A stretch of 64,000 bases of DNA from JABMQF01 sp964563755 (GTDB taxonomy: Archaea > Nanobdellota > Nanobdellia > Woesearchaeales > UBA11576): NCBI GenBank assembly GCA_964563755.1, contig CAZLYC010000007.1, forward strand, positions 11,133-75,132, given 5' to 3'. Position numbers and translations under genes: made by a program. The notes under the pieces are model-generated. The model ran no database searches. It was not told the origin of the DNA and saw only the letters and a list, made by a program, of their open reading frames with translations. The first letter of the stretch is position 1, and every line of letters begins with the position of its first letter. Shown piece by piece: positions 17,033-26,302 of the stretch.

Positions 17033-18562
17033 ATGTCGCTAAAGGATAAAGTTCTAACTACAATAAGAAGGGGTGTAACTCTTGTCGCGGTCGGCACAGC
17101 ACTGACCCTAGCTGCACCTACAGACAACGAGTATGTATCTATGCCGTCAGCATATGCAAAGGCGGATACAAGAGAATGCACACCACACTACCTCTCAGGC
17201 ATACGAAGCCCGAAAGACCCTCTAGAGAACATGCTAGAGAAAGACAGGGTATACCGTTCAACGATATACAAATACCCTGAAGAGCCAACAGTCACTGTCA
17301 TAAACGGCTCGATGGAAACAGAAAGAGAGATACATGGAGTGAAGGTCAAGCTCATATTTCCTAATTATATCAAGACAGAAAAGGGAGTCACGCATTACCA
17401 TGCGGCTGGAATTGACACCTACACGCAGAAAGAATTTGAATGTATGGTCGAAGACAATGCCAGATATGTAAAAACTGCCGCAGAGCTTGCTATGCAGGAC
17501 TATGAAAAGACCCTCGAGGTCGTTCTTGCTGCGCAGGAAAAAGAACTGAAAAAATCAGGCAAGCTTGGTGAGAAAGAAAAACTCAAAGATCTTCTTGACA
17601 AGGATGTTCCAGGCTATCCCGGACTTAAAGTGAGAGATGTCCTTTTCACACCAGACATAAAGACAAAAGATTTTGTCCCGACAAAATATTATTTCGGCGA
17701 GATAGCTGCCCTCGGAGTCACGTACATCAACTCAGGCATAATCGATATTGACCCGAAGGCAAGGATGCTAGACCACATCAACGGCTGGCCTGCAATACTG
17801 ATACACGAGATGACTCACAGGAACCCAAAGCTCCAGAGCTATCCGTTGCTCAGCAAATTCGACCCTGAGATATGGGCATCATTCCCGATGCTTGCGCACG
17901 ACGACATGGACCGGCTCCTCAAGCATTCTTACCTAAAAGACCTCCGAAAGATATCGAGGATACTATTCAACTTCGACAGCCAACTCGCATACGCAGACAT
18001 GATGTCACTGGACCTAATGATGGGGAGAGAAATCGAGAAAGAGAACGGCTACCGCAAGGTCAAGGACTACATGGCGAAAGTCGCTACAATAAGCCAGGCA
18101 GTGAGGGATGTCGCGTTCAACCAGTACATACCAGAATTCTACACGCATCCGCTCTACTACATGACGCTCAATGAGTTCCTGAAGGATGACAACGCGACAT
18201 TCAAGATAATAATGTACAAGAACTTCGAACCGACTCTTCTCGGGGGGCCTAACAAGACAAGAGACTTCCTTGAAGAGCACAGCGATATGATAAGAGGCGC
18301 CGCGTCAAGCGCAATGCGAGAGATGAAAAGCGAGAGGACTAAGACCCTTACTGAAGAAGAGCTCTCGAAAATAAAGAGTGAACTGGCAGGAAGGCTGAGC
18401 AGCATGACCCCTGCACAGAGGAAAACACTCCTTTCGACCGCAGAGATGCTTGGGATGCCAAGGACAGAAGACACGCAACAGCTGGTAAATTTCGCATTGA
18501 GACTGCATAGGTTGGGGATAGTAGACCTCCAATACGACGAAGAGGAGGTGCTATCAAGATGA
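17033..18562 (+). CDS. Secreted metalloprotease-like protein
   Basis: A 509-aa protein with an N-terminal export signal (basic TTIRRG, then a hydrophobic run to about residue 28). It contains HEMTH in ILIHEMTHRNP near residue 260, a zinc-peptidase HExxH motif, followed by a helical region. The third ligand was not identified. Leaderless: a TATTATAA box at 17001-17008 ends 24 nt before the ATG. The 3' end overlaps the next lipoprotein gene by ATGA. Probable cell-envelope protease, family unassigned. Confidence 0.65.
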   Translation: MSLKDKVLTTIRRGVTLVAVGTALTLAAPTDNEYVSMPSAYAKADTRECTPHYLSGIRSPKDPLENMLEKDRVYRSTIYKYPEEPTVTVINGSMETEREIHGVKVKLIFPNYIKTEKGVTHYHAAGIDTYTQKEFECMVEDNARYVKTAAELAMQDYEKTLEVVLAAQEKELKKSGKLGEKEKLKDLLDKDVPGYPGLKVRDVLFTPDIKTKDFVPTKYYFGEIAALGVTYINSGIIDIDPKARMLDHINGWPAILIHEMTHRNPKLQSYPLLSKFDPEIWASFPMLAHDDMDRLLKHSYLKDLRKISRILFNFDSQLAYADMMSLDLMMGREIEKENGYRKVKDYMAKVATISQAVRDVAFNQYIPEFYTHPLYYMTLNEFLKDDNATFKIIMYKNFEPTLLGGPNKTRDFLEEHSDMIRGAASSAMREMKSERTKTLTEEELSKIKSELAGRLSSMTPAQRKTLLSTAEMLGMPRTEDTQQLVNFALRLHRLGIVDLQYDEEEVLSR

Positions 18563-20061
18563 AAAGATTCCTCAAGAACATAGCTGTGACTGTGAGCATG
18601 GCAGCCCTCGCTATCACAAGCTGCGACAACTTCGAGACAAAAGTTGAAAAGAGCCTTTCAGCGAAAGGCATGACAAAAGAGCAGGCAGAAGTCGCAGCAG
18701 CAGAAGCATTAAGAGGCATGTTCACACGCAAGGTCGAGAAGGAAGACGGAACAGTGACATATGAGATGAACTATTCCGGAATAACTGATGAAGATATACT
18801 TTACACTGTCGAGAGGATGCACCAAGACCTATCTGATGCCCTAAAGCCCGATGGAGATATACTTTTCCAGAAATACCTAAAGAACACAGGGATGGGAGAC
18901 CATCTCGCACTACAGGAGAAGGTGTTCAAGTACCACACAGACATGCTACGCAAGAAGGTGCTGCACCAGAAATTCGAGAAACTCGTCAATGGCGAGAGCG
19001 CACAAGGATACTTCGACCCGTACAGCATACCTGAAGACAGGAGATATTCTCTAGCGACAACATTCCCCTTGAATCAGGAGGAGCAGGAATTCGACGCAGG
19101 ATATGTCAAGACAGCGAGGAACGCAGGAAAACTAAAAGACAAATCCGCGGTTGTAGAGGAGATAACACAGCAGATAATGTTCCTTGAAAAAATGCCTAAT
19201 CCAAAATATTCCTTTGACAAAGGAGAGAGCGAATGGATTTATGTGCCGCGCAAGATGGGCATACGCGCCATATCTTACAACCTTGACAATGACGACGAGA
19301 AAGAAGCGGACTATGTTGAGATATATAGGATAAAAGAAGATGGCAAAACTGAGACAAAGCCCGCAATAAAAGTTTTCAAGCCCAATGGGGTTGGGTCATT
19401 GGAATTAATCCTTGCCGACCAGGACAATGAAGGCCAGCCAGGATACGGAATACCTGACCATGTCGGGAACATCAAGGATGTAGCCAGCGGATGGGATGTT
19501 TTCTCGTTACAGAACATCATAGACTTAGTATTCAAGAGACCAGACAGCACTTCAAGAGAATCTGACATGACCGGGATTAACAAGCTATACGTGACACGAG
19601 CAGGCACTATCCCTATGGGAGAATATGAGCTGAAACCTGACGGGTGGGAAAGTGATGTACCTGACTACAAGCCAGGACAGCTGCAGCGCAAAGGAAGCTT
19701 CACAGTGCATCTGAAAACTGCGAAAAAGGCCAGCAAGGAGAGTCCACCAGGGGACCTTGAATGGATAGCTGTAGAATATTCAGGCGGTTCAAGAGTAGTA
19801 GAGTTCTACAGGCCGAACAGCAAGTTCACTGGCAAGAATTACACGTTCACAGCAAACGGAAGGAAAATATCTGTCACAAAAGAGGACGGAAGGATAGAGC
19901 AATACGACCTACAGGCAATAGTCGAGGACATGCCTTACAGGATAGACTTTGACAGGAACAAACAGAAGAGATGGGAGATACGCGACAAGGACAACGACAA
20001 GATACACTACGAAGCAAAACGGGAAAGGGCAGCGACAGGCAAGCTAATACCGACTGAATGA
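18559..20061 (+). CDS. Secreted lipoprotein, 500 aa, function unknown
   Basis: Signal peptide with lipobox ITSC (cysteine at ~22), then a helical N-terminal half and a beta-rich C-terminal half containing several acidic Asp/Gly segments (DNDDEKEADYVEI, ILADQDNEGQPGYG). No family recognised. GAGGAGG lies ~9 nt before the ATG, and the gene overlaps the upstream metalloprotease-like gene, so the two exported proteins are coupled. A short hairpin sits 9 nt after its stop. Confidence 0.65.
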   Translation: MKRFLKNIAVTVSMAALAITSCDNFETKVEKSLSAKGMTKEQAEVAAAEALRGMFTRKVEKEDGTVTYEMNYSGITDEDILYTVERMHQDLSDALKPDGDILFQKYLKNTGMGDHLALQEKVFKYHTDMLRKKVLHQKFEKLVNGESAQGYFDPYSIPEDRRYSLATTFPLNQEEQEFDAGYVKTARNAGKLKDKSAVVEEITQQIMFLEKMPNPKYSFDKGESEWIYVPRKMGIRAISYNLDNDDEKEADYVEIYRIKEDGKTETKPAIKVFKPNGVGSLELILADQDNEGQPGYGIPDHVGNIKDVASGWDVFSLQNIIDLVFKRPDSTSRESDMTGINKLYVTRAGTIPMGEYELKPDGWESDVPDYKPGQLQRKGSFTVHLKTAKKASKESPPGDLEWIAVEYSGGSRVVEFYRPNSKFTGKNYTFTANGRKISVTKEDGRIEQYDLQAIVEDMPYRIDFDRNKQKRWEIRDKDNDKIHYEAKRERAATGKLIPTE

Positions 20062-20070
20062 AATTCATAT

Positions 20071-20095
20071 GAACGAACTCGCTAAGGTGTCGTTC
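20071..20095. repeat. Short hairpin resembling one end of the 3' UTR element family
   Basis: GAACGA (20071-20076) and TCGTTC (20090-20095) form a 6-bp stem 9 nt after a stop codon. Extended to 20097, the minus strand matches the conserved left end of the elements at 27956, 34489 and 43082 (AACGCCACCTAGCGAG type) apart from one substitution and one inserted base. It lacks the two other blocks. Possibly a degenerate or minimal member. Confidence 0.35.
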
Positions 20096-20129
20096 TTTAA
20101 CATAACTGCTGGGAAAATTTGGTGTTGAT

Positions 20130-20969
20130 ATGGGAATCAGAGAGATAGCGCTCGCAGGTATAGCAGCACTTGGTATCAATGCTTGTGTGACCTGCGAAGA
20201 CACTAATCTTAAGGTTCAGCAAACCATCATTGAACAGCCTAAGTCTCCAGAATATCCTCTTGAGGAACTGGCGAAATCAGTAGTATGCGTAAGATTAACC
20301 GTCCAATATGAAGCAGCAAGACCTAATGCAAAAGGCACTGCTGAAACCAAGATGAGCGGCACTGGTTTCGTATTTGATTACGACGGCAGATATTCTTACA
20401 TAATAACTGCAGAACACGTAGTGGACATATCCCATACACTTAAAGGCATGGCGAAGTGCGGCAAGAAAGGGACTCCGTGCACCTCCATGTTCCTGCCTGT
20501 CGCGGCGGAATACTCTGTAGTCGACAACAGGGAGGACAATGACTCATCTAATGATATCTCTCTTGAACTGATTGCAGCTGATGTTGAACATGACATCGCA
20601 ATACTAAGAACAGAAACAGAACTGCCAGTCGCACACAGTTATTACGTCGGAAACGCTGAAAGCCTGCACATAGGAGAGGATGCGTATTCAATAGGTTATC
20701 CTGCAGGAGAGATGAGACTTGTTGTCTCAGGGATAGTCAGCAATACAGACAATAATATAAACGGACTCAAGGACAGGAAAGTCCTTAACCTGTCCATGGA
20801 TTCTGGGCAGAGCGGCAGTCCCTACTTTGTCAAAAGAGGCGACAAGTATTACCTAATGGGAATATGCCAGGCAACATTCAGGGTGCAGGGCAGAAGTTTT
20901 GCAGCAGGAATATGCACAGACATAGAAGACATAATTGTATTCATGAACAATGCCAAGTACGTCAAGTAA
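20130..20969 (+). CDS. Trypsin-like serine protease, lipoprotein
   Basis: A 279-aa protein with lipobox LGINAC at the end of a short signal peptide. The chymotrypsin-fold catalytic triad is visible: His in ITAEHVV (~95), Asp in EHDIAILR (~154) and Ser in DSGQSGSPYF (~229). No PDZ domain, so it is not a full HtrA/DegP. GGTG lies just upstream of the ATG. It follows a metalloprotease-like protein and a lipoprotein on the same strand, making an envelope proteolysis cluster. Confidence 0.85.
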   Translation: MGIREIALAGIAALGINACVTCEDTNLKVQQTIIEQPKSPEYPLEELAKSVVCVRLTVQYEAARPNAKGTAETKMSGTGFVFDYDGRYSYIITAEHVVDISHTLKGMAKCGKKGTPCTSMFLPVAAEYSVVDNREDNDSSNDISLELIAADVEHDIAILRTETELPVAHSYYVGNAESLHIGEDAYSIGYPAGEMRLVVSGIVSNTDNNINGLKDRKVLNLSMDSGQSGSPYFVKRGDKYYLMGICQATFRVQGRSFAAGICTDIEDIIVFMNNAKYVK

Positions 20970-20985
20970 CCCATTTCGCTAAAAA

Positions 20986-20993
20986 TTTAAATA
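20986..20993 (+). promoter_or_regulatory. TATA box for the 122-aa membrane protein
   Basis: TTTAAATA ends 24 nt before the ATG at 21017, and the long open frame upstream overlaps the protease gene. The box therefore decides the start at 21017. Confidence 0.65.
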
Positions 20994-21016
20994 CTGATTT
21001 CTTATCAACACTTCTG

Positions 21017-21385
21017 ATGGACCAGAAGATACTCCAGGGCGTGCTGTACTTCGCATTCTTCGTAGTTCTTCTTACTGTGCTTCTTTACGTACTGAAAAGC
21101 TGCGCAGTCACATCATTCCTGTCAGAAAATACAACTTACCAAGAGAAGATGATGACTGAAACAGTGAAGACAAGGGCAGAGATACTCAAGACATTCGACC
21201 ACGACTGCCTGATCTACATGTGCGCAAACGAATGCCTGCAACAATATGTTGCTAAAAGCGATAGCGAAAGAGAGATATGCAATTCAGAATGTATAGTAGC
21301 TGACGATGTCGTCAATTATTCTTCAGAATACCCTCAGTGCAGATATGCGGACAAGAAAAACATGCACAACCTTGACAACACGTAA
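21017..21385 (+). CDS. Single-pass membrane protein with cysteine-containing domain
   Basis: A 122-aa protein: N-terminal membrane anchor (LYFAFFVVLLTVLLYVL), then an external domain with a patterned set of cysteines (HDCLIYMCANECLQQ, EICNSEC, QCRYA), suggesting two or three disulfides. No family recognised. Leaderless start as given by the promoter box. It lies between the envelope protease and MarC genes. Confidence 0.65.
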   Translation: MDQKILQGVLYFAFFVVLLTVLLYVLKSCAVTSFLSENTTYQEKMMTETVKTRAEILKTFDHDCLIYMCANECLQQYVAKSDSEREICNSECIVADDVVNYSSEYPQCRYADKKNMHNLDNT

Positions 21386-21441
21386 TCCTTTCGTCTCATC
21401 CTAACAAAATATTAAAATACCTGACTTGTTTACGTTTTAAC

Positions 21442-22038
21442 ATGGAAACAACAAACCTCCTGCAACTCATAGTACTATTCCTCGTAATCATCGACCCTCT
21501 CGCAAGCTTCACAGTCTTCCTTGTCGCAACATCTTCCATGACACCTGCAAAGAGAAGAAAGATAGCACTCCTTGCCATGACTGTCGCCATCGCACTATCA
21601 GCAGCAGTGCTTATTCTAGGAGATAATCTTCTAAAACTTTTCAGCACAGACATAGATGAGTTCAGGATAGCAGGAGGGATAATCCTAGGGATACTTGGAG
21701 TCAAGATGACACTAGGACTTCCATTGGCGAGCGTTGACAAAGCAAAAGGCAACTCGGCAACAGCAATCGCTTCAATAATAGGAACACCTTTCATAACTGG
21801 TCCCGCAACAATAACTGCAATAATAATCACATCAAACGATTACGGAAGGATGATGACAGGACTTGCCGCAGCGATTGTCCTTGCGTTCACAGGCATCATA
21901 TTCCTGCTAGCTCACAGGATAAAGAAAATGATAGGAATGACCACAGTACAGGTGCTCTCAACAATACTGGGCCTTATAACTGTGGCATGGGGAGTGAGCT
22001 TCATCAAGGTCGGTATACAGAACATATTCTTAGGTTAA
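21442..22038 (+). CDS. MarC family integral membrane protein
   Basis: A 198-aa protein with six predicted membrane helices and the MarC/SnatA layout, including LVIIDPLASFTVFL near the start, a GGIILGILGVKM segment, and TPFITGPATITAIIITS, the conserved P-x-x-x-GPA motif. The family includes small amino-acid transporters, but most members have no proven substrate. An ATTAAAAT box ends 23 nt before the ATG, so the mRNA is probably leaderless. Confidence 0.85.
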   Translation: METTNLLQLIVLFLVIIDPLASFTVFLVATSSMTPAKRRKIALLAMTVAIALSAAVLILGDNLLKLFSTDIDEFRIAGGIILGILGVKMTLGLPLASVDKAKGNSATAIASIIGTPFITGPATITAIIITSNDYGRMMTGLAAAIVLAFTGIIFLLAHRIKKMIGMTTVQVLSTILGLITVAWGVSFIKVGIQNIFLG

Positions 22039-22121
22039 AAGACATTAAAACGACCATTTTTAAATCCTCCAAAAGGATTATTAACCCCTAAACAACAAAA
22101 ATTCACAGGGGGTTGAGACTG

Positions 22122-22394
22122 ATGGAAAAACACGATTTTATCGATAATCTTCTTGAAGACGTAGACGAACAGAGCTACCCGAAGATACTTGCACTGAGTC
22201 TATATGCTGAGTATTATGAACAGAACTCAGAATACCCTATCGACAGCATCCAAGAAAAATACATCCTAGACAAAAAGATAGAGATGAACATAGGTCTCCT
22301 AAAAGAAGGCGGAATACCTATGGATTACCGCGATGTTGAGAAAAAGGTCAGGGAGAACTACTGGCGTATAAAAAAAGAGCATAAAAGAAGGTAA
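22122..22394 (+). CDS. Small hypothetical helical protein
   Basis: A 90-aa acidic N-terminal half, basic C-terminus (RIKKEHKRR). Starts MEKHDFIDNLLEDVDEQSYP. No family recognised. AGGGGG lies ~9 nt before the ATG at 22122, which I prefer over the in-frame TTG at 22113. No membrane segment. Confidence 0.6.
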   Translation: MEKHDFIDNLLEDVDEQSYPKILALSLYAEYYEQNSEYPIDSIQEKYILDKKIEMNIGLLKEGGIPMDYRDVEKKVRENYWRIKKEHKRR

Positions 22395-22462
22395 TATGCC
22401 AGCACAGCCTCTTTTTAACGGTTCATCTGCTTTGGTGACCAGTATACCTAACTAGAAACCTA

Positions 22463-22470
22463 TTTAAATA
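22463..22470 (+). promoter_or_regulatory. TATA box, leaderless gene at 22495
   Basis: TTTAAATA with exactly 24 nt to the ATG, matching the spacing at 20986 and 17001. Confidence 0.65.
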
Positions 22471-22494
22471 TCTAAAACATATGTATACTGTCTC

Positions 22495-22971
22495 ATGCGA
22501 ACTGATTACTTCTTAGATGACAGGCTGAAAGAACTTTTCCTAGATGATGTTACCAATCTAAAGCAAAGAAAATACCATACCGCGCTAAAAGAAAGACAAG
22601 AAGCACAAGAACCAGGAAACAGAAGCATGACCTACATCATGCTCATAATGAAGACAGAACCTACTAAAGAACTTGATAATGTGCTGCTCAGAGAATATGA
22701 CCGGATAGAACGCACAAAAGAATCCAGATACACAGTATTTGCCATAAGCATGAGCCATCTTAGATACCTCGGCATAACTGAGCTAAAAGACACACTGATA
22801 AACAAAAGACTAGGACTTGGAAAACTCGAGGAGAAACTATTTGCCTGCGTCATATACCAGTTCAACAATCCATGTGATGCTCATCCAGCGCATGCTCTGG
22901 ATATATCAAGCTACGCAGAAGAAGTCAATGGGACATGGCTGTATCTTGGCAACAGCATGAGAAAATTATAA
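22495..22971 (+). CDS. Hypothetical protein, 158 aa
   Basis: A soluble mostly helical protein beginning MRTDYFLDDRLKELFLDDV, with a conserved-looking SMSHLRYLGI segment and a compact C-terminus. No recognised domain. It has its own promoter box and overlaps the end of the convergent PfkB kinase gene by 6 bp. Confidence 0.6.
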   Translation: MRTDYFLDDRLKELFLDDVTNLKQRKYHTALKERQEAQEPGNRSMTYIMLIMKTEPTKELDNVLLREYDRIERTKESRYTVFAISMSHLRYLGITELKDTLINKRLGLGKLEEKLFACVIYQFNNPCDAHPAHALDISSYAEEVNGTWLYLGNSMRKL

Positions 22972-23982
22972 TCCTGACGTAAAGTCCCAAGCACCAGATT
23001 TGATGTCTGAAAGTATCTCTGAAACCTTCTCCTTAGAGAACTGCGCTCCCTTCTGAGCAACGATATGAGACGCAAGATAAGAAGCGAAGATGCCTGAATC
23101 ACGAAGCGACATTCCCTTGCAGAGACCATAAAGGAAACCTGAAGCGAATATATCCCCTGCACCAGTAGTGTCGACTGCCTTGACTTTCCTTGACGGGATG
23201 AACAAAGAACCGGAATCTTTCTTCTTAACAAAAGCTCCGTGCTCACCCACCTTGACTATCGCGATGCTGCAAAGCGAAGATAGTCTTGACACCGCAGACT
23301 CTGCATCATCCACATCGAAAAGCAGTTTCGCTTCTGCCTCATTCGCGAACACTATATCCGCATGGTCTTCTATCAACCTGAGGAACTCCTGCCTGTAACG
23401 CTTGACAGCAAAAGGATCAGCGACATCAAAAACAACCTTCGTGCCGTGCTTCTCAGCAAGAGATACTGCGTGCAATATCGCCTCTTTTTGTGACTCCGTA
23501 TCCCAGAGATAACCAGTGAAATACATGAATCTCGCGGAACTTATCATGTCTTCATCCACATCCTCTTTTGTGAAATTCCTGCACATCCCAAGATGCGTGT
23601 TCATGGTACGCTCAGAATCAGGAGTTATCAGTATTACGCTCGAACCAGTGTGCCCAGAACCTTTCTTGAGCCTTGATATCACTTTGTGAGACAGGATCTG
23701 CTCATCATACATCGCGCCGAAATCATCGGCACCTATCTTACCTGCAATAGCAGCCTTGACTCCGAGATTCGAAAGCGCTATCATCGTATTCGGGCAGTCA
23801 CCGCCGCACATCACTTTCTTAGGCTTACTCTCTATGTGAGATATTATCCTGTTGCGCTTCTCATCCTCGACAAGATGCATCACTCCCTTGTCAACTCCCA
23901 GAATAGAAAGCTCGCTATCAGCAACATCGACAAGTATGTCAATCAATGGGTTACCTATGCCATAGACATCCAGAGTCTTCAT
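22966..23982 (-). CDS. PfkB-family sugar/nucleoside kinase
   Basis: A 338-aa ribokinase-fold enzyme. It shows the N-terminal GNPLIDILVDV, the first PfkB signature region (CGGDCPNTMIALSNLG) and the second signature DTTGAGDIFASGFLYGL, which carries the catalytic Asp. Architecture is adenosine-kinase-like, so it may phosphorylate adenosine, another nucleoside or ribose. A TTTATAAG box (24005-24012) lies 22 nt upstream of the ATG at 23982, so the 13 codons further upstream are rejected as coding. Confidence 0.85.
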   Translation of the reverse strand: MKTLDVYGIGNPLIDILVDVADSELSILGVDKGVMHLVEDEKRNRIISHIESKPKKVMCGGDCPNTMIALSNLGVKAAIAGKIGADDFGAMYDEQILSHKVISRLKKGSGHTGSSVILITPDSERTMNTHLGMCRNFTKEDVDEDMISSARFMYFTGYLWDTESQKEAILHAVSLAEKHGTKVVFDVADPFAVKRYRQEFLRLIEDHADIVFANEAEAKLLFDVDDAESAVSRLSSLCSIAIVKVGEHGAFVKKKDSGSLFIPSRKVKAVDTTGAGDIFASGFLYGLCKGMSLRDSGIFASYLASHIVAQKGAQFSKEKVSEILSDIKSGAWDFTSGL

Positions 23983-24004
23983 ACAAAACTCGGAGCAATC
24001 AACG

Positions 24005-24012
24005 CTTATAAA
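24005..24012 (-). promoter_or_regulatory. TATA box of the PfkB kinase gene
   Basis: TTTATAAG on the minus strand, 22 nt before the chosen ATG. Because it lies inside the longer open frame, it supports the shorter protein. Confidence 0.65.
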
Positions 24013-24072
24013 CTTTGCCAAGAGGATAAAATTTATATCCTGATTATGTTAAAAAGCTCTCAAGGTGATACT

Positions 24073-24528
24073 ATGAAGAAAATAATGATTATGATATTAT
24101 CAATACTGCTTCTTACAGCAATCATAGCAGGATGCGCAAAGCAGGAAGAACCAAAAGAGATACCTGCTCCAGCACCAGCTCCTACAAAGACAGTGACTGC
24201 AGCGCCAGAACCTAAACCTGTCACAACGACCACTACAAAGACAACAACAGCGACAACACCTGCAGCGACAGATACTATGACACTTGAAGAGGAAGAAGTG
24301 AAAGCGGAAGACACCGCAAAACTTTTCGTCAAAAGCCTCGACGGCTACAAGAACCAGAACGGACGAGAGCTGCAGATACAATCTTCAGTAAAATCAGGTT
24401 GCACAGGCTGCTGGATAGTCGAGCTGAAATTCTCAAGAGACATGCAATACTTCCCTGAAAAGGAAGAGATAATAAAAGTCAGGGTACAGCTCAAGAACTG
24501 GAAGATGGACAGCTACACGTTCGGTTAA
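24073..24528 (+). CDS. Lipoprotein, 151 aa
   Basis: Signal peptide with lipobox IAGC, a Pro/Ala/Thr-rich linker of ~45 residues typical of glycosylated surface spacers, then a ~80-residue domain with a GCTGCW motif (two cysteines spaced by two) and a beta-rich end. Function unknown. AAGGTGAT sits ~6 nt before the ATG at 24073; the open frame extending far upstream overlaps the divergent kinase and is not used. Confidence 0.75.
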   Translation: MKKIMIMILSILLLTAIIAGCAKQEEPKEIPAPAPAPTKTVTAAPEPKPVTTTTTKTTTATTPAATDTMTLEEEEVKAEDTAKLFVKSLDGYKNQNGRELQIQSSVKSGCTGCWIVELKFSRDMQYFPEKEEIIKVRVQLKNWKMDSYTFG

Positions 24529-24552
24529 TAGAAATACTTTTAATCTTTTAAC

Positions 24553-25257
24553 TTATTTCTTCGACATCTTCCATAGCATGTTGAAATGCTGCATATACAT
24601 GTGAGCAACAATCTTAGAGCGTATCACTATGCTTAGGAAGATAGGTTCCCAGATGTTTATGTTCACATTGTCGCCGTATATCATGACTGAAGAAGGATTG
24701 CTGTATTCGGGCGGTAGATATCTCATCTCTGTAAAATGCGAAGGCTCAATATTCCTTTTTGTGTAAATGCCCACATACTTAAGACCACGCTTCTTCAATG
24801 TAGAAAGCCAATACTCAGCAAAAACAGGAAAATTCTTCCTCAACAGTCCTTCGCCGCCAATCCTGTAAACATCAGAGTTCTTCCTCAATACGTCGCGGAA
24901 CGCAGCCTTCATGCCCTCATAACCCTTATACACCTCTACATTCACCTGATCCTTGGTCTGCTTGGAGAGTTCCAGTATCTGCGGAAACACATCATCTAGA
25001 TAACGACGCTTCTCATCAATGAAATTGTAAAGATCCTTAGGGTCAGAGACCTGGAACTCCATGCTCCTTCCTTCCTTTGTGAAAGTTATGATTCCTTTTT
25101 CTTTCAGCTGCTCAAGAATATCATAGATGTTCGTCCTGTGCATGCCAGAATGCTTAGCGATGTCACCGACAGAACATTTACCCAAAGAAAGCACGCTATT
25201 GTAGACAACAGATTCTGATTCAGAAAGACCAATGTTCTTAAGATTGACCCGCACCAT
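24553..25257 (-). CDS. TrmB-family transcriptional regulator
   Basis: A 234-aa protein with an N-terminal TrmB winged helix (LGLSESESVVYNSVL-type start, SVGDIAKHSGMHRTNIYDILEQLKEKGII) at residues 5-60, a coiled segment around 80-100, then the TrmB-like sensor half (VEVYKGYEGMKAAFRDVL, YGDNVNINIW). TrmB proteins are archaeal repressors or activators that sense sugars; the ligand here is unknown. TATA-like sequences lie at 25268-25294. Confidence 0.85.
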   Translation of the reverse strand: MVRVNLKNIGLSESESVVYNSVLSLGKCSVGDIAKHSGMHRTNIYDILEQLKEKGIITFTKEGRSMEFQVSDPKDLYNFIDEKRRYLDDVFPQILELSKQTKDQVNVEVYKGYEGMKAAFRDVLRKNSDVYRIGGEGLLRKNFPVFAEYWLSTLKKRGLKYVGIYTKRNIEPSHFTEMRYLPPEYSNPSSVMIYGDNVNINIWEPIFLSIVIRSKIVAHMYMQHFNMLWKMSKK

Positions 25258-25491
25258 GTACGATAAATATTTATAGCAGAACAGATATATAATACTTTTG
25301 AGCTTGAACGAGAAAAGTTATGCGAAAGCATAAGCTCAGAGTGTTGTCTGGTAAAATACAACAAATCGCAAAAAGGCGTATAAGCGCTTTATAATTGATT
25401 TCTAAGGCATGAAATTAACACGAATCATGTGTTGAATGTCGTCTAATAGTAGACAATTTAATTTTATATACTCCGCAGGTCTAACTATTCT

Positions 25492-26175
25492 ATGGAGAGC
25501 ATAAACGCAGAACCTAGCGGGAGCTATTTTTGGCTCTACGAAAAAAAGCATGAAGATAACCAGTATAATTACACCAAGATACACACTCCTAACCCTCTCG
25601 CAGAAAGACTGGTCAGGCAAAAAATAGTAAGCGCAGGAAAGACAGTCCTTGAACTCGGATGCGGGTCAGGAAGAGACATGATAAGCTTCGTCAGCGCTGG
25701 CGCGAGAGGAATAGGAGTCGACATGAGCATAACCGCACTCATAAAGCTGCTACAGAGCAAGAAAGAGAGATGCATCTGCAGTCCGCTTGAAATACATAAC
25801 ACTGATTTTTCAGAAGTCCTAGAGAACACATTCGGATGCGATGTCATATACTCATACTCCACATTACATTACTATACTGATGATGACCTATCCAGGCTGC
25901 TCCGACTGATCCATGACGCGCTGAAGCACGACGGAGTATTCGCCTTCGCAGTAAAAAGCCAAAAAGACGGATTCTTCAGCGCAAAAAATGACGAAACACT
26001 TCAAACATGTGCAGACGGCGTAAGACGAAGATTCTTCACAGAAGATGAGCTTTTCCTACTGCTTGAAGAAGCAAGGTTCGATGTAATCGACCACAGGAAA
26101 ACCATCATAAAAGGATATGATTTTCCGGGCAACGTATCTGAATTCCACGAAATAATAGCGATGAAGGCACACTGA
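25492..26175 (+). CDS. Class I SAM-dependent methyltransferase
   Basis: A 227-aa protein with SAM-binding motif I LELGCGSGRDMI, acidic motif II GVDMS, and IYSYSTLHYY after strand 4, as in Methyltransf_11/25-type small-molecule enzymes. The substrate is not evident. A TTTATATA box (25463-25470) ends 21 nt before the ATG, so it is probably leaderless. Confidence 0.8.
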   Translation: MESINAEPSGSYFWLYEKKHEDNQYNYTKIHTPNPLAERLVRQKIVSAGKTVLELGCGSGRDMISFVSAGARGIGVDMSITALIKLLQSKKERCICSPLEIHNTDFSEVLENTFGCDVIYSYSTLHYYTDDDLSRLLRLIHDALKHDGVFAFAVKSQKDGFFSAKNDETLQTCADGVRRRFFTEDELFLLLEEARFDVIDHRKTIIKGYDFPGNVSEFHEIIAMKAH

Positions 26176-26302
26176 AAGATTTTTAGAAACTGCAGAAAAC
26201 ACAACCATCAGGTGCAAAAACCAACAATTAACGAGCCACCCAGTATAAAAACCAAAACGCCACAAACAAACATTAGAATAAACCATTCGGAGGGGCGAAC
26301 AC

